Below are positions 47,202 through 56,369 of a DNA stretch of 64,000 nucleotides, piece by piece. Each line of letters begins with the position of its first letter. The first letter of the stretch is position 1. Origin of the DNA: Bryobacteraceae bacterium (GTDB taxonomy: Bacteria; Acidobacteriota; Terriglobia; Bryobacterales; Bryobacteraceae); the NCBI GenBank assembly GCA_026002875.1, contig BPGE01000001.1:4402001-4466000 (forward strand), written 5' to 3'. The position numbers and the translations under genes are program-made. Below the pieces are notes generated by a model that worked only from the letters and a program-made list of their open reading frames with translations, made no database searches and was not told the origin of the DNA.

Positions 47202-49133
47202 ATGTTTGATCTCTTCCGCAGCCGGGAGCGGACTGTGCGCTATCTGCTGGGCGCCCTGCTCCTTCTTGTCGCCGCCTCGATGGTGATCACCCTCGTGCCC
47301 GGATACGGCACCGGTTGGGCGAGCGGCCCGGACCCGACGCTGCTGGCCGAAGTCGGCGACCACCGCATCACCGTTCAGGAAGTCCGCAGGGTGATCCAGC
47401 GGGAGATGAAGGGCAACATGCCGGAAGGCATGGCCTCCGTCTATGTGCCGACCGTCGTGCAGCAGCTGGTGGGGCTGCGCGCCAGCGCCCTTTACGCTGA
47501 ACAGCTCGGCTTCCGGGTGACGGATGAAGAGATGGCCCGGACCCTGCGCCAGCTGATTCCCCAGCTCTGGCCAGGCGGAACGTTCGCCGGCAAGGAAGCC
47601 TACTCGCAGTTCGTCGCCCAGCAGAACATGACCATCCCCGAGTTCGAGGCCTCCCTGCGCAGCCAGATCCTGCTGACGCGCCTGGAGACGCTGTCGCTGG
47701 AAGGCACCATCGTCACGCCGCAGGAGGTGGAAGAAGAATTCCGCCGTCGCAACGAGGCGGTCAAGGTGCAGACGCTGGCTGTCAGCCCTGCCAACGTCCG
47801 CCACCTGGTCAAGCTCTCTGACGACGAGCTGGCTGCCTATTTCGAGAAGAACAAGGCTGCCTACCGCGTTCCAGAGAAGCGCTCGTTCCTGATCTTCGCC
47901 TTGGACGAGGACGGAGTCGGAGCCACGGTCCAGGTGAGCGAGGATCAGCTCCGCCAGATGTACGACCAGCAGCTGGAACGCTTCCGCGTGCCCGAGCGGG
48001 CGCACGTGCGGCACATCCTGATCAAGACCGTGGATCGTCCCGCCTCCGAGGTTCCTTCGCTCCAGAAGAAAGCCGAAGAGCTGCTGGCGAAGCTCAAAGG
48101 CGGCGCCGATTTCGCCGAGCTGGCGAAGAAGAACTCGGAAGACCCCGGTTCCGCTGAAAAAGGCGGCGATCTGGGCTGGATCACCCGCGGCCAGACCGTG
48201 CCGGAGTTCGAGAAGGCGGCCTTCAGCCTGAACCTGAAGGAACTCAGCGGCCTCATCAAGACCGAGTACGGCTTCCACATCATCCAGGTGCTGGAGCGGG
48301 AGCAGGCGCGCGTGCGCCCGTTCTCCGAAGTCCGCTCCGAGCTGGCCTCCGAAGCCAAACGCGCCCAGGTGTATGACAAGATGCAGCGCGTGGCGGATCA
48401 GATCCGCGTGGCCCTCGTGCGTTCGCGGGAAGAGGCGGAAAAGATCGCCCGCGAGAACGGGGTCTCGGTCGTCCGCTCCGAGAATGTCGGCCCCGGCGAT
48501 CCGGTGCAGGAGATCGGCGTCAACGAGCAGTTCAACGGCGCCGTGCAGGGTCTGCCGGTCAACGGCGTGACGCCGGTGGTGCAGGTCTCGCCGTCAAAGC
48601 TGGTTGTCGCCCAGGTCACGGCCGTCACGCCCGCGCGCCAGGCCGAACTGAAGGAAGTCATCAACCAGGTCCGGGCCGCGGCCACCGCAGCCAGGGCGGG
48701 CGAACTCTCGCAGAAGATCAGCTCCGAACTCGAAGCGCGCGTGAAAGCCGGCGTGAAGGATCTGGCGCAGCTCGCCAAAGAATTCGGCCTGGAAGTCAAG
48801 ACCTCCGATTTCGTTACGCGCAACATGAGCGTTGAAGGGATCGGGCCCGCGGAACTGATCGAAGACGCTTTCCGCGCCGAGCCCGGCGCTTTCCTCGGGC
48901 CGATCAAAGCCTCCGGCGTCACCGTCTGCGTGAAGGTTCTCGAAAAACGGCCCGCCGACATGACGCAGCTTGCGGCGCAGCGGTCCTCCATCCTCGAGGA
49001 ACTGAAGAGCCAGCGCGCCCGCCTGCGCAGCGAACTGCTGCGCGCCGGCATCGTGGAAGAGCTCACGCGCAGGAAGAAGGTCAAGATCTACGAGGAAAAC
49101 GTCAAGCGCCTCGTGGCGGCCTACTCGAGCTGA
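47202..49133 (+). CDS. Membrane-anchored peptidyl-prolyl isomerase (SurA/PpiD type)
   Basis: The product has 643 residues. It has a single N-terminal membrane segment (LLGALLLLVAASMVITLV), then a SurA-N-like chaperone domain at about residues 40-250. The rotamase domain at about residues 255-360 contains ARVRHILIKT-type strands and GGDLGWITRGQTVPEFEKAA. A further long chaperone region follows. It should help fold proteins crossing the inner membrane or bound for the outer membrane, like PpiD. Confidence 0.85.
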   Translation: MFDLFRSRERTVRYLLGALLLLVAASMVITLVPGYGTGWASGPDPTLLAEVGDHRITVQEVRRVIQREMKGNMPEGMASVYVPTVVQQLVGLRASALYAEQLGFRVTDEEMARTLRQLIPQLWPGGTFAGKEAYSQFVAQQNMTIPEFEASLRSQILLTRLETLSLEGTIVTPQEVEEEFRRRNEAVKVQTLAVSPANVRHLVKLSDDELAAYFEKNKAAYRVPEKRSFLIFALDEDGVGATVQVSEDQLRQMYDQQLERFRVPERAHVRHILIKTVDRPASEVPSLQKKAEELLAKLKGGADFAELAKKNSEDPGSAEKGGDLGWITRGQTVPEFEKAAFSLNLKELSGLIKTEYGFHIIQVLEREQARVRPFSEVRSELASEAKRAQVYDKMQRVADQIRVALVRSREEAEKIARENGVSVVRSENVGPGDPVQEIGVNEQFNGAVQGLPVNGVTPVVQVSPSKLVVAQVTAVTPARQAELKEVINQVRAAATAARAGELSQKISSELEARVKAGVKDLAQLAKEFGLEVKTSDFVTRNMSVEGIGPAELIEDAFRAEPGAFLGPIKASGVTVCVKVLEKRPADMTQLAAQRSSILEELKSQRARLRSELLRAGIVEELTRRKKVKIYEENVKRLVAAYSS

Positions 49134-49162
49134 GCCGTTCCTGGCTGCCGCCCGCCCCCGGC

Positions 49163-49195
49163 GCAGGCTCGCCCGCGCCTGAGCCTGCCTTCTGT
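49163..49195 (+). terminator. Possible terminator after the foldase gene
   Basis: GCAGGCTC (49163-49170) and GAGCCTGC (49181-49188) form an eight-pair stem with a ten-base loop, then CTTCTGT. The U-tract is weak. Confidence 0.45.
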
Positions 49196-49217
49196 CCCGC
49201 GGCCTGGGATAGACTCC

Positions 49218-49949
49218 ATGGCGATGGAGTTGCGTGGCGCCGTGGTTGTCGCCGGCGGGGACGGGACGCTGTTCCATCTCCTCTGCCGCCTGCCGCCGCC
49301 CTGGCCTTCCGTCGTGCTCGTCCCCAACGGGCGGGGCAACGCCCTGGCGCGCGACATCGGACGGGGCCGCGAAGCCTGCATCGACGCCATGCGCGTCCGC
49401 GCCGCGCGCGCCGCAGGCGGCATGATGGAGTGTTTCGCCTTCTCCTCCGTCGGTCTCGGTTACCCGGCCGATGTGACCCGCCGCGCCATGCCGCTGCGAT
49501 GGATGCGGCGGCTGAGCTACGCTTGCGCCTCTGTCTTCACGCGGCCGCGGTGGAGCGAGTACGGGATCTCGCTCGACGGAGAGCCGCCCCGGCGCGTCCG
49601 GCTCCGCGGCGTGCTGGTGAACAATACGCGCTACACCGGCGGCTTCGAGGCGCTGCCCCGGGCTTCAAGCTCCGACGGCGAAGTGGAGTGCCTGGAACTG
49701 ACCGCCGGATACGTCCCTCAGATGGCGCACAATCTTTCGGCGATCAGCGGCCTGCACTGCTACGCGCCCGTGCGCGTGCGCCGGATCCGCCGCGCCCGCA
49801 TCCAGCCGGCTGCGCCCATGCAGCTGATGATCGATGGCGAGGTGCTCGAGGAGGTCGAGCGGCTCGAACTCGAGGTCGTGCCCCGCGCCCTGAAGATCCG
49901 GATCGCCGGAGCGCTGCGGGATGAAGGGCTATCTGCCGCGGTCCGCTGA
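49218..49949 (+). CDS. Diacylglycerol/lipid kinase-like protein, N-terminally short
   Basis: The 243-residue product carries the GGDGT nucleotide loop (VVVAGGDGTLFHLLCRL) near the very start. It also has VLVPNGRGNALARDIGRG, GFEALPRASSSDGEVE and the C-terminal beta sandwich ending MIDGEVLEEVERLE. These match the LCB5/YegS lipid-kinase family. Family members normally have about 50 residues before GGDGT, including the NPxSG strand; these are missing here. It overlaps the YkgJ-like gene tail-to-tail by 21 bases. Confidence 0.7.
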   Translation: MAMELRGAVVVAGGDGTLFHLLCRLPPPWPSVVLVPNGRGNALARDIGRGREACIDAMRVRAARAAGGMMECFAFSSVGLGYPADVTRRAMPLRWMRRLSYACASVFTRPRWSEYGISLDGEPPRRVRLRGVLVNNTRYTGGFEALPRASSSDGEVECLELTAGYVPQMAHNLSAISGLHCYAPVRVRRIRRARIQPAAPMQLMIDGEVLEEVERLELEVVPRALKIRIAGALRDEGLSAAVR

Positions 49950-50564
49950 CTCGAGCGCGAATGCCACGATCGTCTGTCCCGACACGCCGGTCGCGCGCTC
50001 CGCTTCCTCAAGGGCCAGAGCCTCGACGCCGTCCGGATCGAAGTCCACCTGGCAGGCCTCGATCTGCTCCGGCGTAGCGCCCTGATAGCAGAGCTCGCAG
50101 TGGCCAAGCACGTCGCCCGCAGCACGGACGGCGGGGCCGAACACGCGGCAGGTGATCGGGCGGGAGTCATAGAGGTCGCAGGCGCCTGTCTCCGGGTCGA
50201 GCGCGGGACACGGATCATCGCCGACGCGGTCGTGGAAGCGCTCTTCTGCGGCTTCGTCTCCCGAAAACAGGCCGCTGTCCGGATCGCCCGGGAAAACGGG
50301 GCGGTAACGCTCCGCCGCCTGGCGGGCGCGCTCCAGCACGCGCGCGGCGCGCTCCGGGTCGGATGCATTCAGGCGTTTCCAGCCCTCGCGGAGCCGGATC
50401 GCATCCAGCTGCGTGATGGAGAACGTGCCGATGCAGCACTGCGTGCAGCCGATCCGGCAGGCGAGCCAGGAGCCGCTGCGCCGCGCCGCCTCCGCCATCG
50501 CCTGATCGACGATGCGGACGAGCGTGCGGTCCGCGGCGCGGAGTCTCTCCAGTGCGTCCTTCAT
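49929..50564 (-). CDS. YkgJ-like cysteine-cluster protein
   Basis: The 211-residue product has the CxxCC cluster (LACRIGCTQCCIGTFSITQL) and a second set CPALDPETGACDLYDSRPIT, CRVFGPA and CELCYQ. These are typical of the YkgJ family, which is presumed to bind zinc or an iron-sulfur cluster. Function is unknown. It is the last gene of the minus-strand polysaccharide operon and overlaps the glycosyltransferase gene by four bases. Confidence 0.75.
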   Translation of the reverse strand: MKDALERLRAADRTLVRIVDQAMAEAARRSGSWLACRIGCTQCCIGTFSITQLDAIRLREGWKRLNASDPERAARVLERARQAAERYRPVFPGDPDSGLFSGDEAAEERFHDRVGDDPCPALDPETGACDLYDSRPITCRVFGPAVRAAGDVLGHCELCYQGATPEQIEACQVDFDPDGVEALALEEAERATGVSGQTIVAFALESADRGR

Positions 50565-52891
50565 TGCGCCGCCTTCCTGCGCAGGGCTTCGCGGTAGGCT
50601 TCGACGAGCCTCTCCGCCATCGCGCGCGCGTCGTGGTTCCGCTCGACGTGTTCGCGGGCGCGCCGGGCCATCGCCGCTGCATCTTCGGGACGCCGGAACA
50701 ATTCAACGATCTTCTGTGCGAACTCCTCCGGACGGTCCGCCAGCCGGCAGACCTGGCCGTCTTCGCTGGCGAGTCCCTCCGCGCCCAGGCGCGTCGAGAC
50801 GCAGGGAATGCCTGCCGCGAACGCCTCGAGCAGTTTCACGCGGACTCCCGATCCGCTGAGAATGGGGCAGGCGAAGACGGCGTAGCGCCCGAGCGGCTCG
50901 CGCACGTCCTCCACGAATCCGACCACGCGCACGGCCCCGCCCAGATCCGGCAGCGTGTGATCCTCCGGGGCTCCGGCGCCAACGACGTAGAGCCGCGCGC
51001 GGGGCTCTGCGCGGAGCACCGCCGGCATGACATGGCGGATCAGCCAGTCCAGCGCCTCCACGTTCGGACGGTGCCGGAAACTTCCGAGAAACAGGACGCT
51101 GAAAGGGTCGCGCCCGTCCGGGCGGAAATCGTAGGCGGAGGCGTCGATGCCGGCGCGCAGGTCATGCCGGATGCGCCCGTTCAGACCCGGCAGGAACGAA
51201 AGCAGATAACGGGTGTTCTCCTCCGTGCAGGTCTGGATCAGGTCCAGCTGCGGCAGCGCCTGGAGCTCCCAGCGCAGCGCGCGGAGATACTCGAATCCGG
51301 CTCTGGCGCGCCCGAACATGCCCATGCCCTTCATCGCGCGGGCGATGGACTGGAAATACACGTCATGCTCGAACAGCGCCCAGACCAGCCGACGGCACGG
51401 TCCGGCGTACTGCGCCATCTGCGTGTATTCCAGCTGCACGACGTCGATCGAGTGCAGGAGCACTTCGCGATGCAGGAGCCATTCGAGTTCGGGATCGGCG
51501 AACTCGCGCACGGCGAACGGCGTGATCGAACCCGCCCCGCGCGTCTTGCCCTGCCGGCGGACGAGGAATTCCAGCGATTCCACCTGTTCGCGCAGAGGCT
51601 CGTGCGCCGCCCGTTCGTGCTCGCCATCGAGCATGACAAGCAGATGCAGCGGCGCAAGGCGCCGGAGCTGCTCGACAGCCTGCTGCATGAACACGCCGCC
51701 GCCATGAATGGGCGGCAGGATCGCGTAAGGCGAGACCATCAGCACGCGCGGCGGATCATGCGGGGGGTTCTCGTCGAACCGGTCGCGGAACCACGCCCCC
51801 ATCGGGCGGCGGAAAGCCTCCGTGTCGCTCACTTCGGCTTCGCTCCGCGCCTGCCAGCGCGCGCGCATGGCGTCGGGCAGCCGCAGGAACGCGCCCCAGA
51901 GCGCGGGCAGGCTCGCCCGCTCGAGAGACTCGCCGCCGAACCAGCTTGCCAGAGCGCCTGTCCATGCGTGCAGGAAATGGCCGGCGAGGCGGCCGGGCTC
52001 GTGGATGTTCTTCCACGCGAAAAGGACGAAGTTCCGGCGGATGACGTTCTCGATATACGCGCGGCCGAAGGTCTTGCCGATGGTGCCGCGATGCTCGTGC
52101 CAGACATGGCTGGCGGGTTGATACAGAACGCGCCAGCCGCGCTTCCACGCGCGGTAGCCGAGGTCGGTGTCTTCCAGATAGAAGGGCTTCAGCAGCTCGT
52201 CGAAGCCGCCGAGCTCGAGAAACTTCCGCCGGTCGAAGGCGCAGGAGCCGCCGCCGCCGTAGAAACAGGGGAACAGGCGGTCCACTCTGCCGTCCTCCCG
52301 GTGGCGCACCCGGAGCATTCCATGCGACCACCAGCCCTGCGTGAGCCCGGTCTCCTCGCGGCGTTTGCCCGGATCGCTGAAAAAGATCTGGCAGCTGACG
52401 GCGAAGACATCCGGATGCGTGAAGCCCCGGAGCAGCGGCGCAAGGAAGTCCTCCGCCACGCGCATGTCGCTGTTCAGCAGGACGACGATGTCGTTCTTCG
52501 CCGCGCGGAAGCCCGCGTTGGAGCCGCCGCCGAAGCCGAGGTTCTGCGGCAGAGCCAGCAGGCGCACCTCCGGGAAGCGCTCGCGGACGAATTCGGCGCT
52601 GCCGTCGGTGGAGCCGTTGTCGACGACGATGATCTCGTTGTCCGGATGGCCCTGCATGGCGCGGATGAGCGGCGGCAGGTATTTTTCCAGCAGATCGCGG
52701 CCGTTCCAGTTGGGGATCACCACGCTCGCGCAGTCCGTGCGGGGCAGGGAATCGCGCCGCGGACGCGCGCGGCCGAACGCTTTCCAGGCGGCGTCCGTCA
52801 GCGCGAGCGCGAGCCAGGAGAGAGGCAGGAAAAGCGCGGAGAGCAGCGCGAGAGGGGCTTGCAGGATCAGGCGCGCGGCGGTGTTTCGCAT
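50561..52891 (-). CDS. GT2-GT4 fusion glycosyltransferase
   Basis: This 776-residue protein has two transferase domains. A short hydrophobic N-terminus precedes a GT-A (GT2) domain at about residues 50-280, with ASVVIPNWNGRDLLEKYLPP, EIIVVDNGSTDGSAEF and IVVLLNSDMRVAEDF. From about residue 390 a GT-B (GT4) domain contains VLMVSPYAILPPIHGGGVFM and SGVRVKLLEAFAAGIPCVST. It should add two successive sugars to a surface polysaccharide. It sits in the Wzt operon, three bases after the methyltransferase gene. Confidence 0.82.
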   Translation of the reverse strand: MRNTAARLILQAPLALLSALFLPLSWLALALTDAAWKAFGRARPRRDSLPRTDCASVVIPNWNGRDLLEKYLPPLIRAMQGHPDNEIIVVDNGSTDGSAEFVRERFPEVRLLALPQNLGFGGGSNAGFRAAKNDIVVLLNSDMRVAEDFLAPLLRGFTHPDVFAVSCQIFFSDPGKRREETGLTQGWWSHGMLRVRHREDGRVDRLFPCFYGGGGSCAFDRRKFLELGGFDELLKPFYLEDTDLGYRAWKRGWRVLYQPASHVWHEHRGTIGKTFGRAYIENVIRRNFVLFAWKNIHEPGRLAGHFLHAWTGALASWFGGESLERASLPALWGAFLRLPDAMRARWQARSEAEVSDTEAFRRPMGAWFRDRFDENPPHDPPRVLMVSPYAILPPIHGGGVFMQQAVEQLRRLAPLHLLVMLDGEHERAAHEPLREQVESLEFLVRRQGKTRGAGSITPFAVREFADPELEWLLHREVLLHSIDVVQLEYTQMAQYAGPCRRLVWALFEHDVYFQSIARAMKGMGMFGRARAGFEYLRALRWELQALPQLDLIQTCTEENTRYLLSFLPGLNGRIRHDLRAGIDASAYDFRPDGRDPFSVLFLGSFRHRPNVEALDWLIRHVMPAVLRAEPRARLYVVGAGAPEDHTLPDLGGAVRVVGFVEDVREPLGRYAVFACPILSGSGVRVKLLEAFAAGIPCVSTRLGAEGLASEDGQVCRLADRPEEFAQKIVELFRRPEDAAAMARRAREHVERNHDARAMAERLVEAYREALRRKAAQ

Positions 52892-52894
52892 GAA

Positions 52895-54208
52895 CTACTC
52901 AACGTGAGGGCCAACGCCCAGCTTGCGCCCAAGCCGCACCCACCGCGACGCCTGGAGCAGCGCCAGCCTGCGGTCGAGTTCCTGCAGGCGGGCGTCCAGC
53001 TCCTGCGCCCACTTCGTCCGCTCGATGACGCGGGCTTCGGCTTCGTCCAGAAGCTGCACGCAGCGGGCGAGCTCTTCGTTCCTGGAGGCGAGAGCGCGTT
53101 CAAGATCCTGCGCCCAGCGCGTGCGCTCGGCGACGCGCGCTTCCGCTTCGTCCAGCAGCTTCACGCAGCGCTCGAGTTCTTCAACGTTGGCCTGATGATT
53201 CGCCGCCAGCGTCTCCAGCGTGGACTGCAGTTCGTCGATCTGCCGCTGGGCGGTGCGGTGGAGGTCTTCGAGCTCGTTCTGCAGTTCGACGATGCGCTGC
53301 TGCGCCTGCCGGAGTTCGCCCTCCGTGCGCAGCGCCCATTCATTCTGGCGCCGCAGTTCGGAAAGGGTGGACTCGTGCTCCGCCTGCAGGCGGGCGTGAG
53401 CGTCCTTCAGCTCTTCGAGCCAGGCGTCTTTCTGGGCGAGCTCGCCTTCAAGCTTGCGGATGTGGCTCTCGCGCTCGCGCAGAACATTGGAAGACGACGG
53501 GATGTAAACGTAAAAGGGCGCGCCGGTCTGCGGAGCCGCGGCGCAGACGGCGACGAAGAAATGGCTCGAGTGCGGATCCGGAGCCCCCGCTCCCGGGGCG
53601 AGTTCGGCGGCGGCGGGCCCGGCGGCGGAGAGCGGCGAAAACGTAATCGCCCCGGAATGGTTTTGCAGGTAGATGGCCGTAGAGGGGAAGAACTCCTCGA
53701 GGGCGGCCCGGAATTCTTCGTAATCGAACTCGTGAGCGTGAAAGGGGTTGGGGCCGGCGGTGGCGCGCGTTTCGGCGTAGTAATGACGGTTGGGCGTGGA
53801 GACGATGAACTGGCCGCCGGGGGCGAGAAGCCGCCGGGCCTCGCCGAGGAGCGCGCGCCAGTCGTCGAGATGCTCGATGACTTCGAATGCGACGATGAGG
53901 TCGAAGGCCTCGTCGCGGAACGGCATCTGCTCGGCCCGGGAGACGAGGAACTCAAGGTTCGGCCGGGCGTAGCAGCGGCGGGCCGCTTCGATCGCCTCCA
54001 GGGAGATGTCGAGCGCGGCGACAAAACTGGCCTGCGCCGCCAGCGCCGCGCTGCCGTAGCCCGTCCCGCAGGCGGCGTCGAGCACCCGCTTGTGCCGCGC
54101 CAGCCGGCAGGCGAAGGCGTAGCGCGCCATGTGCTCGTGGAAGAGATCCGGCTCGACCTGGCCCGGAACGATGCGCTCGCCCGTGAACTCGAGCAGAGGA
54201 TCAGGCAC
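52895..54208 (-). CDS. SAM methyltransferase with long coiled-coil tail (WbdD-like layout)
   Basis: The product has 437 residues. Residues about 30-190 form a class I SAM methyltransferase: VLDAACGTGYGSAALAAQA, ALDISLEAIEAARRCYARPN and LIVAFEVIEHLDDWRALLGE. Residues about 245-425 form a long coiled coil. It contains a 35-residue internal duplication whose copies start ELERCVKLLDEAEARV and ELARCVQLLDEAEARV. The end (SRWVRLGRKLGVGP) is basic. No kinase domain is seen. Its place between a Wzt-type ATPase and a glycosyltransferase recalls WbdD, which caps and measures O-polysaccharide chains. That role is inference. Confidence 0.7.
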   Translation of the reverse strand: MPDPLLEFTGERIVPGQVEPDLFHEHMARYAFACRLARHKRVLDAACGTGYGSAALAAQASFVAALDISLEAIEAARRCYARPNLEFLVSRAEQMPFRDEAFDLIVAFEVIEHLDDWRALLGEARRLLAPGGQFIVSTPNRHYYAETRATAGPNPFHAHEFDYEEFRAALEEFFPSTAIYLQNHSGAITFSPLSAAGPAAAELAPGAGAPDPHSSHFFVAVCAAAPQTGAPFYVYIPSSSNVLRERESHIRKLEGELAQKDAWLEELKDAHARLQAEHESTLSELRRQNEWALRTEGELRQAQQRIVELQNELEDLHRTAQRQIDELQSTLETLAANHQANVEELERCVKLLDEAEARVAERTRWAQDLERALASRNEELARCVQLLDEAEARVIERTKWAQELDARLQELDRRLALLQASRWVRLGRKLGVGPHVE

Positions 54209-55508
54209 GTTGCGCCTCCTGGGGCGAGGGTTTCGTGAGGCGGCTGTTCAGTTCCACCTTGCACGGCAGATGGAGGTAGCCGTAGACGGGGCCCTCCGCA
54301 TGAGCCATCTGGAGAGTCACGGCGTTGTCGATCCAGTCGCACATGCGGTAGGAGATCAGGTCGCCGTCGGCGATGGCGGGCGAGAAAGAAAAGGATGCCG
54401 GGTAGAGAACCGGCAGCTGCCAGTGGAAATCGACCGTATAGATGTCGCCGGGCGCCATGGGCGGCAGAGCGAAACCCTCGCGCGTGGAGTTCGTGCCCGC
54501 GAAATCCATGCCCAGGTGGTTGCGGAACATGAATCCCACGTTCGGCTGCGCCAGATGATCATGGGCCTTGACGGAGATCCGCACGACGATCGGCTCGCCC
54601 GGCTGCAGCAGACCGAGCTTGCGGCCGTAAGGGTCGAGCACGGCGATGCCCAGCACTTCGGCGCGGCCGTCGCCGTAGCGGTGATCGATGTTGGGGATTT
54701 CGGTGACGATTTCCGGCGCGGTGACCGCGTAATCGCGCTTCGGCGCCTCCTGCTGGCGCAGGCGCAGATAGGCCGTGTCCTTCTCCACCATGGCAGCCAG
54801 ATACTGGGCGACGACGTGATCGGTTTCGCCGATGGCGCGGATGCGGCCCGCGTCCAGCCACATTGTGCGGTCGCCGAGGGCTTTGACGTCGCCGGCGGCG
54901 TGCGAAACGAACAGGATGGTGATGCCCCGCTGACGCAGCTCGTGCACCTTGCGCATGCACCGCTGGCGGAAGTAGATGTCGCCGACCGCGAGCGCTTCAT
55001 CCACGATCAGGATTTCCGGCTCCGTGTGGATGGCGACGGAAAAAGCAAGGCGCACCAGCATGCCGCTGGAATACGTCTTGACGGGCTGATCGATGAAGTG
55101 GCCGATCTCGGCGAATGCCTCGATCTGGGGGAAGATGCGGTCGATCTCGGGGGTCGAGAAGCCGAGAATGGCGGCGTTCAGGTAGACGTTGTCCCGCCCC
55201 GTGAACTCCGGGTTGAAGCCGGAACCGAGCTCGAGTAGCGCGGAGACGCGGCCGCGCACCTCCACCTGTCCCTGCGTGGGAGCGAGAATGCCCGCCACGA
55301 TCTGCAGCAGCGTGCTCTTGCCTGAACCGTTCTCGCCCACGATGCAGAAAGTCTCGCCGCGCTCGACGTCGAAAGTGATGTCTCGCAGCGCCCAGAAATC
55401 TTCATGGTAGCGGCGGCGGTGAAAAGTGAGCAGTTCCTTCAGGCGGTCGCGCGGCGAGGCGTAGATCGGGTAGCTCTTCGAAACGCCCTGAAAAGAGATG
55501 ATGCTCAC
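54201..55508 (-). CDS. ABC transporter ATPase for polysaccharide export with carbohydrate-binding tail (Wzt-like)
   Basis: The product has 435 residues from the GTG at 55508. The ATPase half shows Walker A GENGSGKSTLLQIVAGI, signature KTYSSGMLVRLAFSVA and Walker B LIVDEALAVGDIYFRQR, typical of the O-antigen/teichoic acid exporter subfamily. The C-terminal half, from about residue 270, is a beta sandwich (VRISVKAHDHLAQPNVGFMF) like the Wzt domain that recognises the capped end of the polysaccharide. The partner permease (Wzm) is not adjacent. It is the first gene of a four-gene minus-strand operon and overlaps the methyltransferase by eight bases. Confidence 0.85.
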   Translation of the reverse strand: MSIISFQGVSKSYPIYASPRDRLKELLTFHRRRYHEDFWALRDITFDVERGETFCIVGENGSGKSTLLQIVAGILAPTQGQVEVRGRVSALLELGSGFNPEFTGRDNVYLNAAILGFSTPEIDRIFPQIEAFAEIGHFIDQPVKTYSSGMLVRLAFSVAIHTEPEILIVDEALAVGDIYFRQRCMRKVHELRQRGITILFVSHAAGDVKALGDRTMWLDAGRIRAIGETDHVVAQYLAAMVEKDTAYLRLRQQEAPKRDYAVTAPEIVTEIPNIDHRYGDGRAEVLGIAVLDPYGRKLGLLQPGEPIVVRISVKAHDHLAQPNVGFMFRNHLGMDFAGTNSTREGFALPPMAPGDIYTVDFHWQLPVLYPASFSFSPAIADGDLISYRMCDWIDNAVTLQMAHAEGPVYGYLHLPCKVELNSRLTKPSPQEAQRA

Positions 55509-56161
55509 AGCCAAGTGGGGGCGCGCCGGCAGGAGGTGCGCACATCTCTGACTGTAACGCAAATCGCCGGCCGGGAGGGCGGAGAGTCGAAGGCTGGCCG
55601 CAGCCTCCAGGGCCGGGCGCCCCTTTGCCGGGTCGCAGCGTGTCAATCGACATGCGCGGGGTTGTGCAGTGCAGCTGCGCTCCCTGCCTCGTCCAATGCT
55701 GCGGCGCCGAATGAATCCGGTTTCTCCACGTTCATCCCGCCGGACCGCACAACATCCCCGCCGTCCTGCTGCCTTCAGAGCGGAGGCGCCCTGTCCTGCA
55801 GTCCGGTTTCCGCTGGAAACTCCGGTCAGAGACGCGTGTCCATGCCCGGAGAGGAGTACATGGGGAAGCAGGTGCGAACGGATCAGGGAAGAGATTCAGG
55901 GGAGACTCTGTGACGGGAGACCTTTTGCGGCCAGGAACCGGTGCTGACGGTGTTCGCTGCAGGGTAGGAGTTTCTGTAAGTTATTGTAAATAAAATGGAT
56001 AAGCAACAAAACGGAAGGCGTGTGCGGCGGAGGGGAAGGATCCGGAGAGCACAGAGAAACGAAGGGCGGCCGCCAGATCCTGTCCCGCCGGTCACCGGCC
56101 GTGCCGGATCAACCTCTCGGGTCGTGCGCGTTGAACCTCGTTCCTCAGCGGTGCAGGTACC
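55509..56161. other. Intergenic stretch without a convincing gene
   Basis: No frame here shows family resemblance, and short open frames are those expected of GC-rich DNA. An AT-rich patch lies at about 55973-56016 and contains TAAAAT at 55991-55996. GATCCTGTC at 56076-56084 is an inverted copy of GACAGGATC at 56387-56395, on the far side of the hairpin-rich region. Confidence 0.4.
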
Positions 56162-56369
56162 GCGCGCCTGAGCTCCATACTGCGAGCCCCATGGACGCTG
56201 GAGGCGCACGCACGGGCGGGTCAGCTACCTGGTAGCCGCCCTGTCCTGTGGTCTACTTCGATGATGGAACCTCCTCGGTGAACCCGGCCGCCAGGCCGGG
56301 CGAATTCCACAGGCCGCGAACCCGAAGGCTCGCGCCGGGCGAGTCCGGCTTCCGAAGAAGCCTTTCTCT
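56162..56369 (+). ncRNA. Candidate structured RNA with terminal hairpin
   Basis: Several nested hairpins follow one another. GGGCGG/CCGCCC (56214-56219, 56236-56241) encloses CTAC-CTG-GTAG. CCTGTGG/CCACAGG (56245-56251, 56307-56313) encloses CCCGGCC-GCCA-GGCCGGG (56283-56300). CTCGC/GCGAG follows. The last is GGCTTC-CGAA-GAAGCC with TTTCTCT (56347-56369), a terminator-like end. No coding frame or known RNA-family motif could be confirmed. The 5' end is uncertain. Folding was done by eye. Confidence 0.35.

Noticed and set aside
55404-55947. Short frames upstream of the Wzt-like gene
   Set aside because: They overlap the Wzt start antisense or lack ribosome sites; the region has no family resemblance.
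56162-56369. Assignment of the hairpin-rich RNA to 6S, RNase P, tmRNA or SRP RNA
   Set aside because: I compared remembered conserved motifs and found only chance similarity, so the feature is left unnamed.
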